Shown here piece by piece: positions 8,562-17,246 of a stretch of DNA of 64,000 nucleotides. Source of the stretch: Ruminococcus sp. UBA3280 (GTDB lineage Bacteria; Bacillota; Clostridia; Oscillospirales; Ruminococcaceae); the NCBI GenBank assembly GCA_002362175.1, contig DETU01000082.1, positions 21,678 through 85,677 on the forward strand, given 5' to 3'. The translations under genes were made by a program, and so were the position numbers. Each line of letters starts with the position of its first letter. Positions within the stretch are counted from its first letter, which is position 1. The notes beneath the pieces were generated by a model that was not told the DNA's origin, did not search any database, and was given only the letters and a program-made list of their open reading frames with translations.

Positions 8562-10973
8562 TTAAAGTTCTATTTCTCGTTTTTTAGCGGTTTCACTTTT
8601 TGTAAATAGTTCTTTTATCTTATTGAAAAGCATTGTAAGATACCGCATGAACGGTTCTGCAATGATTGAGAAGTTTATACAAAGCAGAATAGCCTTTGTT
8701 GACATTCCTGAAATTCCGAAAAGGTCGCTGATGAAAATCATACAGAAAGTAAGTCCAAATATACAGAATATCCATAAAGTCATTTTATAGACGTTCATCG
8801 GTCGGCTTATTTCAAAGAGAATCATAAGACCGACAATGCAAAGCAGAATAGTTGAAGCTGTTGCAATATCCGACTGGTCAACGGCATAGGCGTTTCCGAA
8901 AAATACCATTGCCGCAACTATTATTGTATCTGTAAGACCTGCGGGAAAAGCTTTCAGCAGAATATTTGTCATGAATTTTCCACGTATCATATCCTGATTA
9001 GGCATCTGTGAGAGGACGAGTGCGGGCAGACCTATTGTAAACATACTTATAAGCGAAATCTGTGAAGGTTTGAGAGGATAGGTAATTCCGAAACATATTG
9101 AAAGTATTGACATTATGAGAGAAAAAATATTTTTTACAAGGAAAAGACTTCCCGAGCGTTCGAGGTTATTGACAACACGTCGCCCCTCCATAACAACGTC
9201 CGGCATTTTTGAGAAGTCCGATTCAAGCAGTACAAGCTGTGAGACCTGAGCTGCCGCCTCACTTCCCGAAGCCATTGCAACGGAACAGTCTGCATCTTTC
9301 AGGGCGAGAACGTCGTTTACACCGTCGCCCGTCATCGCAACGGTTCTTCCCTGTAGTTTGAGAGCCTTTACAAATTTTCGTTTCTGGTCGGGGGTAACAC
9401 GTCCGAAAACGGTGTATCTCTGAACAGCGTCATAAATAGCGTTGTCTGTTGTAAGGGTTGAAGCGTCAATGTAATTCTTGGCGTTTTCAATGCCTGCCTG
9501 TTTTGCAACTTCCGAAACGGTAACGGGATTATCACCCGATATTACCTTTATTTCAACACCCTGTTCCGCAAAGAACTTAAATGTTTCAACGGCGTTTTCA
9601 CGTATTGGATTGGAAAGTATAATAAAGCATATCGGAATAAAATCGTCTTTGAGTTCCTTACCGTCGGGAATACCGCCGTATCTTCCGAACGCAAGAATTC
9701 TGTGACCCTTACGGCTGTTTGATTCAATAATCTGTTTGATTTTGTCGGACTGTTCCTGTATTATAAAATCAGGAGCTCCGATTATATATGAACCGTTTTC
9801 AAAAGTAACACTGCTGTATTTGTATTTTGAGGAAAAGCCTGTCCTTCCTATAGGTTTTCTTCCGGCAGGACTGCGGAAATGATTTTTAAGAGAAGCCATT
9901 GTTTCATTGTCGGAAGCCTGTGCGGCGGTAAAATCACTCAGAAGTCCCTGCAGTTCGTCTGCTGACATATCATTGATTATCGGCACAACATCAGTAACAC
10001 ACATTGAATTTTCGGTTATAGTACCTGTCTTGTCCACACATAGAACGTCAACACGGGCAAGTGTTTCTATACATTTCATGTCATGAACAAGTACCTTTCC
10101 GTAAGCAAGACGCATTGCACTTATGGCGAGGGTGGTACTTGCGATAAGAAAAAGTCCCTCGGGAACCATTCCTATGACGGCGGCTACCATAGCTTCAATA
10201 CTGTCTTTCATGGGAATATCGTTTATAAAGTACTGCTGATAAAACATAAAAATACCGATAGGGATAATTATTATACCTGCTATCTTTACGATTTTGTTGA
10301 GTGAGCGTATCATTTCGGACTGTTCGCCTTTTTTTGAACGCTTTGCCTGTAATGTAAGCTGTGAAATATATGAATCACTTCCGACTTTTTCAAGTCTTGC
10401 ACGGCACGTGCCTGAAACAACGAAACTTCCCGACATAAGTATGTCTCCGCTTCCCTTTACTATTTCGTCGGACTCACCTGTAAGAAGCGACTCGTTTACA
10501 GAAACATTTCCGTCAATTATAACAGCGTCTGCACTTATCTGATTACCTGCTCTGAAAACTGCTATGTCGTCAAGTACAAGATGCTGTGACTGCACTGTCA
10601 TTTCCTTACCGTCACGTATAACGGTTGTAACGGGGGCATTAAGCATAGTAAGCTTGTCAAGAGTTCTCTTTGAACGGAGTTCCTGAAAAATTCCTATAAG
10701 GGTATTTGCAACGATTATCGGGATAAAAGTCATATCACGGTAAGAACCGACAAATACAAGCAGACACGCAAGAATCAAAAATATAAAATTGAAGTAAGTA
10801 AAAACATTCTCGCTTATAATTTCTTTGACCGTTTTTGACGGAGATTCAACGGGTTTGTTGTTGAATCCGTCCTCAAGCCGTTTGCTTACCTGTTCCGAAG
10901 TGAGACCCGAATCCACAGGAGCATTTATTCTCACAGGGGCGGGCTTTATGATTTTTTCGGTTTTTTTAGCCAA
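8562..10973 (-). CDS. CtpE-like cation-translocating P-type ATPase
   Basis: P-type ATPase of about 803 residues. Visible in order: actuator motif LLTGESDEI, membrane motif MVPEGL (about 271), phosphorylation site DKTGTIT with Asp near residue 314, and the hinge MTGDGVNDVLALKDADCSVAM. There is no N-terminal heavy-metal (CxxC) domain and no CPC motif in the membrane, so it is not a copper or zinc exporter. The PEGL motif and size match the CtpE-like group implicated in calcium uptake. I prefer a TTG start at 10973 (TTG GCT AAA AAA), because AAAGGTGTG lies eight bases upstream while the ATG at 10991 is only about 16 bases from the -10 box. Monocistronic. Confidence 0.85.
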   Translation of the reverse strand: MAKKTEKIIKPAPVRINAPVDSGLTSEQVSKRLEDGFNNKPVESPSKTVKEIISENVFTYFNFIFLILACLLVFVGSYRDMTFIPIIVANTLIGIFQELRSKRTLDKLTMLNAPVTTVIRDGKEMTVQSQHLVLDDIAVFRAGNQISADAVIIDGNVSVNESLLTGESDEIVKGSGDILMSGSFVVSGTCRARLEKVGSDSYISQLTLQAKRSKKGEQSEMIRSLNKIVKIAGIIIIPIGIFMFYQQYFINDIPMKDSIEAMVAAVIGMVPEGLFLIASTTLAISAMRLAYGKVLVHDMKCIETLARVDVLCVDKTGTITENSMCVTDVVPIINDMSADELQGLLSDFTAAQASDNETMASLKNHFRSPAGRKPIGRTGFSSKYKYSSVTFENGSYIIGAPDFIIQEQSDKIKQIIESNSRKGHRILAFGRYGGIPDGKELKDDFIPICFIILSNPIRENAVETFKFFAEQGVEIKVISGDNPVTVSEVAKQAGIENAKNYIDASTLTTDNAIYDAVQRYTVFGRVTPDQKRKFVKALKLQGRTVAMTGDGVNDVLALKDADCSVAMASGSEAAAQVSQLVLLESDFSKMPDVVMEGRRVVNNLERSGSLFLVKNIFSLIMSILSICFGITYPLKPSQISLISMFTIGLPALVLSQMPNQDMIRGKFMTNILLKAFPAGLTDTIIVAAMVFFGNAYAVDQSDIATASTILLCIVGLMILFEISRPMNVYKMTLWIFCIFGLTFCMIFISDLFGISGMSTKAILLCINFSIIAEPFMRYLTMLFNKIKELFTKSETAKKREIEL

Positions 10974-11006
10974 TATATACACACCTTTCATGTTGTGATG
11001 TATATA

Positions 11007-11035
11007 ATTATAGCACATATATTTCCTGTTTTCAA
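11007..11035 (-). promoter_or_regulatory. Promoter of the P-type ATPase gene
   Basis: Reading the minus strand: TTGAAA (11030-11035), 17 bases, TATAAT (11007-11012). This leaves a leader of only a few bases before the first possible ATG, supporting the downstream TTG start. Confidence 0.75.
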
Positions 11036-11066
11036 TCCGCATTTTGTGATAGGTGAATGAAATTTT

Positions 11067-12398
11067 TTACATATAGCCGTACTTGGATTTGTTGCGGAAA
11101 ATAAAGAACATCGTAACGAAAAGTGCAAGAAGTTCTGCAAAAATAATTGATACCCATATACCGTTGAGACCGAAAATCATCGGAATGAATATAACCATTA
11201 CAATCTGGAATAAAAGCGTTCTAAGGAATGATATAACTGCCGAAACAATGCCGTTATTGAGTGCGGTGAAGAATGACGAGCCGTATATATTGAAGCCTGA
11301 TAACATAAATGATATTGCATATATGCGGAAAGCGTGTATGGTGAGTTCAAAAAGTTCAGGTTTGTAACCGACGAATATCTTGGCAAGCGGATAGGCGATA
11401 ATCTGTGAAAGTACTGTCATTGCAACAGAAGTCCAGGCGATTACGGCAATACTTTTACGAAGAATACTTTTCAGTTCATCAGAATTTTTCGCACCGTAAT
11501 TGTAGCTTACAATTGGTGCTGAACCGATTGAAAATCCTATGAATATTGATACAAATATAAAGCTTACGTACATGATTACACCGTAAGCTGCAACACCGTC
11601 CTGACCTGCGTATTTCATAAGCTGACTATTGTATAACATATTTACAACCGACATTGAAATATTTGTCATGAGTTCTGAAGAACCGTTTGTACAGGTACGC
11701 AGTATAACTTTTTTATTGAATCTGAATTTTACAAATTTAAGCATACTGCTGTTTGCAGATGCAAAGTAGAATACGGGTATTATAGCACCCACAATCTGTG
11801 AAAGTGCTGTAGCCGCTGCCGCACCCTGTACGCCCCAGTTGAATACGCCTATGAATAAGAAGTCAAATACCATATTTACCACACCCGATAAAATGGATAC
11901 TTTAAGACCAATGTCGGGCTTTCCTGCGGCAACAAAGAAACTCTGAAATATGTTCTGCAACATGAAAAAAGGTACGGCACATATAAGTATTTTACCATAC
12001 TTCATACAGTAGTCTAACATATTTTCGTCCGCACCCATAAGTACAGTGGCAGGTTTAAGGACAATAAATCCCAGTACAGCAAGTATAATGCCGACTATGG
12101 TATTTACACAGACTATCATTGTAAAATATTCGTTTGCCCTGTCTTTTTTACCCTCTCCTATGGTTTTCGCAACTATGGCACTTCCTCCTGTTCCGAACAT
12201 GAAACCGAGACCACCAAATATCATGAGCAGAGGCATTACGAAGTTTACAGCCGAAAATGCCGTATCACCGGCATAGTTTGATACAAAAAGTCCGTCTACA
12301 ACGCCGTATACCGACGTGAAAATCATCATTATTATTGACGGCAGACAGAAGCTCAGGAGTTTTTTTGTTGTGAAATGTTCTGAAATCTGAATGTTCAT
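11067..12398 (-). CDS. MATE family efflux transporter (second copy, MepA-like)
   Basis: Membrane protein of 443 residues with twelve hydrophobic segments. It opens FTTKKLLSFCLPSIIMMIFTSVYGVVDGLFVSNYAG, the MepA/DinF-type variant of the MATE N-terminal motif. It differs strongly from the exporter at 306-1664, so the two are not recent duplicates. It follows the metallochaperone gene on the same strand, but an intrinsic terminator ends only about 25 bases before its start. Expression therefore needs read-through or a promoter overlapping the hairpin. Substrate unknown. Confidence 0.88.
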   Translation of the reverse strand: MNIQISEHFTTKKLLSFCLPSIIMMIFTSVYGVVDGLFVSNYAGDTAFSAVNFVMPLLMIFGGLGFMFGTGGSAIVAKTIGEGKKDRANEYFTMIVCVNTIVGIILAVLGFIVLKPATVLMGADENMLDYCMKYGKILICAVPFFMLQNIFQSFFVAAGKPDIGLKVSILSGVVNMVFDFLFIGVFNWGVQGAAAATALSQIVGAIIPVFYFASANSSMLKFVKFRFNKKVILRTCTNGSSELMTNISMSVVNMLYNSQLMKYAGQDGVAAYGVIMYVSFIFVSIFIGFSIGSAPIVSYNYGAKNSDELKSILRKSIAVIAWTSVAMTVLSQIIAYPLAKIFVGYKPELFELTIHAFRIYAISFMLSGFNIYGSSFFTALNNGIVSAVISFLRTLLFQIVMVIFIPMIFGLNGIWVSIIFAELLALFVTMFFIFRNKSKYGYM

Positions 12399-12422
12399 TT
12401 TTATGTATTCCTTTCCTGTAAA

Positions 12423-12457
12423 TAAAAAAACTGCTGTATTGTAGAAATACAGCAGAA
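12423..12457 (-). terminator. Terminator between metallochaperone and MATE gene
   Basis: On the minus strand CTGCTGTATT pairs with AATACAGCAG around a five-base loop, then a seven-T tract. The MATE start codon lies about 25 bases beyond it. Confidence 0.85.
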
Positions 12458-12467
12458 AAGAAGTTTA

Positions 12468-12722
12468 TTACTTTCTGAATAAACCGAATTTTTTCTTTTC
12501 ATAGGGTTCACTCTTTACGGAGATGACCTTATATCCCGCTTTCTCGACTGCCTCACGCAGTTTTGTTTCATCGGGTGCTGTTTCTGTAATTATTTCTGTT
12601 TCACCTGTCTTGTGGGAGGAAGTTACATTTTCGGTAACAAATGCCTCAATTACAGCCATATTAACGTGCTTTTCGCACATTTTGCACATCATTCCTTCAA
12701 TATTAACAACAGTTTTAATCAT
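12468..12722 (-). CDS. Heavy-metal-associated (HMA) domain protein, CopZ-like
   Basis: Single ferredoxin-like HMA domain of 84 residues with the metal-binding motif GMMCKMCEKH (the GM-x-C-x-x-C pattern) at about 10-19. It ends in a short basic tail, EKKKFGLFRK. Such proteins carry Cu(I) or a related soft metal to P-type ATPases or regulators. The start at 12722 follows AAAGGAG by nine bases; an upstream ATG has no site. It has its own perfect promoter and its own terminator. No CPx-type copper ATPase is in the window, so its partner lies elsewhere. Confidence 0.85.
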   Translation of the reverse strand: MIKTVVNIEGMMCKMCEKHVNMAVIEAFVTENVTSSHKTGETEIITETAPDETKLREAVEKAGYKVISVKSEPYEKKKFGLFRK

Positions 12723-12765
12723 AGAAAAACACTCCTTTATCAATTTTATTACAGCAGTATTAAAG

Positions 12766-12794
12766 ATTATATATCATTTTTAAATTTTTGTCAA
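12766..12794 (-). promoter_or_regulatory. Consensus promoter of the HMA gene
   Basis: On the minus strand TTGACA (12789-12794), 17 bases of A/T-rich spacer, TATAAT (12766-12771). A perfect match in both boxes. Confidence 0.88.
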
Positions 12795-12865
12795 TAGAAA
12801 AGCAAAAAATTCATGAAAAAAATATTTTTGTCGGATATGCGGAAATTTAGCACTATATTAACGAA

Positions 12866-12902
12866 AAATACGCTTTCTTCGTCAAAAAGAAAGCGTATTT
12901 AT
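12866..12902. terminator. Terminator after ackA
   Basis: AAATACGCTTTCTT pairs with AAGAAAGCGTATTT around a short loop, flanked by A runs and T runs on both sides. It lies just beyond the ackA stop codon on the minus strand and upstream of the HMA promoter. Confidence 0.8.
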
Positions 12903-12951
12903 AAAAATGTGTTGATTTTTATATCATACTAATGTATAATAATATTACCGA

Positions 12952-14151
12952 TTACTTTGATATGAGGGCGAGTGTATCTCTTGCAATAAGAAGCTCTTCG
13001 TTTGTCGGAACTACCCACACTTCAACCTTTGAATCGTCGGCAGAAATCTTCTTGAGCTGACCTCTGAGACCGTCATTTGCGGATTTGTCAAGCTTGATAC
13101 CGAAAAATTCCATATCTTCACATACCTTTTCTCTTACATCATAAGCGTTTTCGCCTATACCGCCTGTGAAAAGAACAGCGTCAAGACCGTTCATTGCAGC
13201 AGCATATGAACCTATATACTTCTTGATTTCATAAACAAGCATATCAGAAACAAGCTTTGCTCTTTCATTTCCGTGAGCGGCTGCGTCTGTAATGTCACGG
13301 TTGTCTGAACCAATGCCGGAAACGCCGAGGAATCCTGACTTTTTGTTCATGTAGTCACTCATCTGTGAAGCTGTAAAACCGTGTTTTGCTGCTACGAATG
13401 TAACGGCTGACGGGTCAACCGCACCTGTACGTGTTCCCATTACAACGCCGTCAAGCGGAGTGAATCCCATTGAAGTATCAACTGATTTACCGCCGTCAAC
13501 TGCTGTGATAGAAGAACCGTTGCCGAGATGACATGAAACAATCTTGAGGTCTTTTATGTCCTTGCCCATAGCTTCGGCGAGAGCAGCGGAAACGAATCTG
13601 TGTGAAGTACCGTGGAAACCGTACTTTCTTACATGGAGGGTTTCATAATCCTCATAGGGAAGTCCGAACATATAAGCCTTCGGGGGCATTGTCTGATGGA
13701 AAGCTGTATCAAATACAACAACCTGCGGCACGTTTTCGGGAATAACCTTTTTGCAGGCTCTGAGGGCGAGTGCATGGGCATGGTTATGAACAGGAGCAAG
13801 TTCACGCAGTTCATCGATTTTGTCTATGATTTCGTCTGTAACAAGTACGGACTTGTCAAAAATATCCGCACCCTGCACAATTCTGTGACCTACAGCGGAG
13901 ATTTCGTCCATGCTGTCAATAACCTTTGCATCTCCTGTTGTAAGAGCCTCAACAAGCTTCATAAAAGCTTCTGTATGAGTGGGGAAAGAGCAGTCAGCCT
14001 CAAATGACTTTCCGTCTCCTGTTTTGTGTGAAATGTGACCGTCGATACCGATTCTGTCGCAGTTGCCCTTTGCAATTACGCTTTCGTCGTCCATATTGAT
14101 AAGCTGGTATTTGAGTGACGAACTTCCTGCGTTAACAACTAAAATAATCAT
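12952..14151 (-). CDS. ackA: Acetate kinase
   Basis: 399 residues, full length for acetate kinase, which converts acetyl phosphate and ADP to acetate and ATP in the cytoplasm. Visible signatures: VVNAGSSSLKYQL at the N-terminus (phosphate site), GHRIVQG, VVFDTAFHQTMP with the catalytic Asp, GFHGTSHRFV with the conserved His, and VVPTNEELLIARDT near the end. The start follows AAAGGATTG. The usual partner pta is not adjacent. The gene is divergent from tmcAL, whose enzyme consumes acetate. Confidence 0.97.
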   Translation of the reverse strand: MIILVVNAGSSSLKYQLINMDDESVIAKGNCDRIGIDGHISHKTGDGKSFEADCSFPTHTEAFMKLVEALTTGDAKVIDSMDEISAVGHRIVQGADIFDKSVLVTDEIIDKIDELRELAPVHNHAHALALRACKKVIPENVPQVVVFDTAFHQTMPPKAYMFGLPYEDYETLHVRKYGFHGTSHRFVSAALAEAMGKDIKDLKIVSCHLGNGSSITAVDGGKSVDTSMGFTPLDGVVMGTRTGAVDPSAVTFVAAKHGFTASQMSDYMNKKSGFLGVSGIGSDNRDITDAAAHGNERAKLVSDMLVYEIKKYIGSYAAAMNGLDAVLFTGGIGENAYDVREKVCEDMEFFGIKLDKSANDGLRGQLKKISADDSKVEVWVVPTNEELLIARDTLALISK

Positions 14152-14193
14152 TGAATATTCACAATCCTTTCAAAGTAATGTATTGCATATATA

Positions 14194-14221
14194 ATTATAT
14201 ACTTTTTTCCGTAAAATGCAA
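14194..14221 (-). promoter_or_regulatory. Probable promoter of ackA
   Basis: On the minus strand TTGCAT (14216-14221), 16-base spacer, TATAAT (14194-14199), about 40 bases upstream of the start codon. The rest of the 209-base region between ackA and tmcAL is very A/T rich, and I see no clear promoter for the rightward gene. Confidence 0.55.
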
Positions 14222-14360
14222 GACCTTTTCGGAAATTTATTCAGTTAAATTTATAAAATAGGAAAAAAATAAACAAAGGATTCCATAAAATTACAAATAA
14301 TATGTACAATAAATGAAATTTTTTCATTAAACATTGAAATTTGTGAAAAGAGGTAGTAAA

Positions 14361-15563
14361 ATGAAAATCAGCGGTATTATCTGCGAGTATAATCCGTTCC
14401 ATAACGGACACCTTCATCATATCCGTGAAACAAGAAAAAACGGTGCTACACATATTGTTGCTGTCATGAGCGGAAATTTTGTTCAGAGGGGCGACGTTGC
14501 CGTTATGGATAAGTTGGAAAGGGCAAAATTAGCGGTTCGTTCGGGGGTAGACCTTGTAATTGAACTGCCGGTACAGTATTGTCTTTCTTCGGCTGAAAAT
14601 TTTGCGGCTGGGGCGGTATGGCTTCTTGACTCACTCGGAGTGGTTGAAGAATTGTCTTTCGGTAGTGAGTGCGGAGACATAAAAAAGTTATACAATGCTC
14701 TCGGAACTATACAGAAAGTCGCTCTTTCGTGCCATGACGAAATAATAAATATCATGGAAAAAGGTTATACTTATCCAAAGGCACTTAATTCCGTTATAAA
14801 CGGTTTTGACCCTCAGACAGCTTCTGTTATAGCAGAACCCAATAATCTTCTTGCCATAGAGTATCTCAGGGCAATGATTAAGTTTTCCTCAAAGATGAAG
14901 CCGTTTACTGTAAAAAGAACAGGCACGGCTCATGACGGTACAGTATCTTCGGGAAATATAACAAGTGCGTCTGATATAAGGAGCAGACTTGTGACGGAAA
15001 AAAGTGTTTCTTTAATCCGTCCTTATACAACGTCACTATGGGGGGACGCTCTGGAAGATGCTATGCGTAATGGAGAAATAGCCTCACTCAGCAGACTTGA
15101 AAGGGTTATGCTGTACAAGCTCCGCACATCGTCTCCTCAGGAAATTTCTCTTATAAATGACGTGGGACAGGGACTGGAACATAGAATATATGGTGCAAGA
15201 ATGGCGGGGTCGCTTGACGAGCTTTTCTTTACCGTAAAAACAAAAAGATATACAATGGCACGTATCAGAAGGATAATGCTTTCAATTCTTCTCGGAATAA
15301 CAAAAGAAGATATGAAAAGTTTTTCTCCTTTCGGCAGAATACTTGCCTTTAATGAAAGAGGTCGTGATATACTTGCACAGGCAAAAGGGGCTACAGCTAT
15401 TCCTTATGCTTCGTCCATTGCAAAGCTTTCACAGCTTGGTGAAACTGCAAAGCGTTTTGCGGATATTGAAATAAGAGCCTCTGATGTATATGGTCTTTCA
15501 CTTGGAACAGTGACTTCCGCCCAGAAGGATTACAGGGCAAAAATTATGATAGATATGGAGTAA
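14361..15563 (+). CDS. tmcAL: tRNA(Met) cytidine acetate ligase TmcAL (YlbM family)
   Basis: 400-residue nucleotidyltransferase-like protein. The N-terminus ISGIICEYNPFHNGHLHHI contains the HxGH motif (HNGH) of the adenylyl-transfer fold, followed by AVMSGNFVQRGDVAV, typical of YlbM/TmcAL. The enzyme activates acetate with ATP to form N4-acetylcytidine at position 34 of elongator tRNA-Met. I start it at 14361, just behind AGAGGTAG, not at the upstream in-frame codon. Its position beside acetate kinase, also seen in other Firmicutes, fits its use of free acetate. It leads an operon of four tightly spaced genes. Confidence 0.92.
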   Translation: MKISGIICEYNPFHNGHLHHIRETRKNGATHIVAVMSGNFVQRGDVAVMDKLERAKLAVRSGVDLVIELPVQYCLSSAENFAAGAVWLLDSLGVVEELSFGSECGDIKKLYNALGTIQKVALSCHDEIINIMEKGYTYPKALNSVINGFDPQTASVIAEPNNLLAIEYLRAMIKFSSKMKPFTVKRTGTAHDGTVSSGNITSASDIRSRLVTEKSVSLIRPYTTSLWGDALEDAMRNGEIASLSRLERVMLYKLRTSSPQEISLINDVGQGLEHRIYGARMAGSLDELFFTVKTKRYTMARIRRIMLSILLGITKEDMKSFSPFGRILAFNERGRDILAQAKGATAIPYASSIAKLSQLGETAKRFADIEIRASDVYGLSLGTVTSAQKDYRAKIMIDME

Positions 15564-15566
15564 AAA

Positions 15567-16556
15567 ATGATATCTGAATTTCTGAAGATTACAGCCGTTA
15601 CGGCTGTCGCAGCAATAACACTTACTTCCTGCGGAAACAGGGTAATGCTCATGAACAGTTCAACAGAGGCTGATGCCGATACCATTGAATTAGACGGAAG
15701 TTACGTCGAGGGTGAAGAATACAAGAATCAGGATTCCAATGAACCCGAGCAGTATATTGAAAAGGAAATCCCCGAAGAAATCACTACAGAACCGACAACT
15801 ATTGATATTTATAATAATGATTACGAACTTCCCGAAAAAGCAGTGATTGATGACTTTGAAACAGTTATGCAGAATCCCGAACTTCCGACAGGCTGTGAAA
15901 TTACGGCACTTACGCAGACTCTTAATTTTCTCGGTTTTGATGTTGACAAGGTTACAATGTGCGATGAATATATGCCCGTTGACTTCAACGGAGAATATAC
16001 TATGAATGAGTGCTATATAGGCGACCCTAAATCACATACCGGTTTTGGCTGTAGTTCTCCCGTAATATGCAAGGCTGCAAAACTGTTTTTTCGTATCGAA
16101 AAATCGGACTGCTACCCCGTAGACCTTACGGGAACAGACTTTCAGGAGCTTTTCTATCAGATTGAGCAGGGTCGTCCCGTTATAGTATGGACGACAATGT
16201 ATCTTCTTGATACAAAGCCTGAGTACGTATATACAGCAAAAAACGGTGAAGAAATGTGGTTCTGTACGTATCAGCACTGTCTTACTATTTATGGTTACGA
16301 TTATGATAACGGCGTTGTATATGCGGCAGACCCGCTTGTAGGAAATACTACTTATTCCATTGAAAGTTTTGAAAGAATATATGATATACTCGGCAAACAG
16401 GCAGTTGTTATATGCGGTGACGCTGAAAACGGTCTTGATGCCGAGCCTAAGTCCGTTACAAAGTCCGAGCCTGAAATTACAACAGATGCCGAGTACACGG
16501 AATCGGTTTACGAGGAAGATACAGAAGCTGACACAACGGAAGAAACAACGGAATGA
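15567..16556 (+). CDS. C39-like (papain-fold) lipoprotein
   Basis: 329 residues. An N-terminal lipoprotein signal ends at lipobox LTSC (Cys22), followed by an acidic, Thr/Glu-rich linker to about residue 90. The Peptidase_C39_2-like domain has a candidate catalytic Cys110 in LPTGCEITAL, His237 in YQHCLTIYGYD and Asp254 in AADPLVG. A second acidic Thr/Glu tail closes the protein. It is probably anchored outside the membrane and acts as a cysteine peptidase or amidase; the substrate is unknown. It starts three bases after tmcAL and overlaps the next gene by four (ATGA), so it is translated from the same message. Confidence 0.8.
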   Translation: MISEFLKITAVTAVAAITLTSCGNRVMLMNSSTEADADTIELDGSYVEGEEYKNQDSNEPEQYIEKEIPEEITTEPTTIDIYNNDYELPEKAVIDDFETVMQNPELPTGCEITALTQTLNFLGFDVDKVTMCDEYMPVDFNGEYTMNECYIGDPKSHTGFGCSSPVICKAAKLFFRIEKSDCYPVDLTGTDFQELFYQIEQGRPVIVWTTMYLLDTKPEYVYTAKNGEEMWFCTYQHCLTIYGYDYDNGVVYAADPLVGNTTYSIESFERIYDILGKQAVVICGDAENGLDAEPKSVTKSEPEITTDAEYTESVYEEDTEADTTEETTE

Positions 16557-17200
16557 TTAAAGGTATAATTTTTGACCTTGATGGCACACTTATAGACTCA
16601 ATGAATATATGGTGTAATATAGACCGTGCTTTTCTGAAAGAAAACGGTGTTGACAATCCTCCTGCTGACGTTTCGGACAAGGTCAAAAAACTTACTATTG
16701 AAAGTGCGGCGGAATATTTTATAAATAATTTCGGGCTGAAATGTTCAGTGAAATATATTGTTGACCGTATAGAAGAACTTGTCCGTATTGAGTATGAGGA
16801 AAATATTCCCCTTAAACCTTATGTCAATGAAGTTCTTGATATACTGGACAGAAAAAATATTCCATACGGTATCGCTACTGCTACTTATAAAAGTCTTGCG
16901 GAAGCAGTTCTGAAACGTCTTGGAATATACGGACGTTTTAAGTTTCTGCTTACCGAGAGTGAATATCCGAGAGGAAAGAATTTTCCTGATATATATATTG
17001 GCGGTGCGGAACGTCTTGGTTTTTCCTCGAATGAAATTCTTGTTGTTGAAGATTCACTTCACTGTATCGAAACAGCTATGAAAGCAGGTTTTGTTACTGT
17101 CGGACTATATGATGAGATTTCGGCTACTGAACGTGATATTATTGAACAGATTGCAGACTATTATTTTGAATCACTGGATAAAATTGAAAGTATTTTATAG
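16553..17200 (+). CDS. HAD superfamily hydrolase, beta-phosphoglucomutase-like
   Basis: 215 residues with HAD motif I FDLDGTLIDS (nucleophile Asp8, acid Asp10) and an alpha-helical cap of the subfamily IA type. Motif II is the ATATYKS region, Lys lies in the PRGKNFPD stretch, and motif III/IV is VVEDSLHCIETAMKAG. These are the marks of phosphatases and phosphoglucomutases such as PgmB/Gph; the substrate is not predictable. It starts inside the C39 gene stop (ATGA overlap). The downstream hairpin may end most transcripts before mnmA. Confidence 0.87.
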   Translation: MIKGIIFDLDGTLIDSMNIWCNIDRAFLKENGVDNPPADVSDKVKKLTIESAAEYFINNFGLKCSVKYIVDRIEELVRIEYEENIPLKPYVNEVLDILDRKNIPYGIATATYKSLAEAVLKRLGIYGRFKFLLTESEYPRGKNFPDIYIGGAERLGFSSNEILVVEDSLHCIETAMKAGFVTVGLYDEISATERDIIEQIADYYFESLDKIESIL

Positions 17201-17227
17201 GGCGAACGGTGTTCGCCTGTATTTTTA
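17201..17227 (+). terminator. Short hairpin between HAD gene and mnmA
   Basis: GGCGAAC pairs with GTTCGCC around GGT, followed by TGTATTTTTAT. A small but GC-rich intrinsic terminator, probably partial. Confidence 0.6.
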
Positions 17228-17246
17228 TATAAAGGAATGTTGAATT

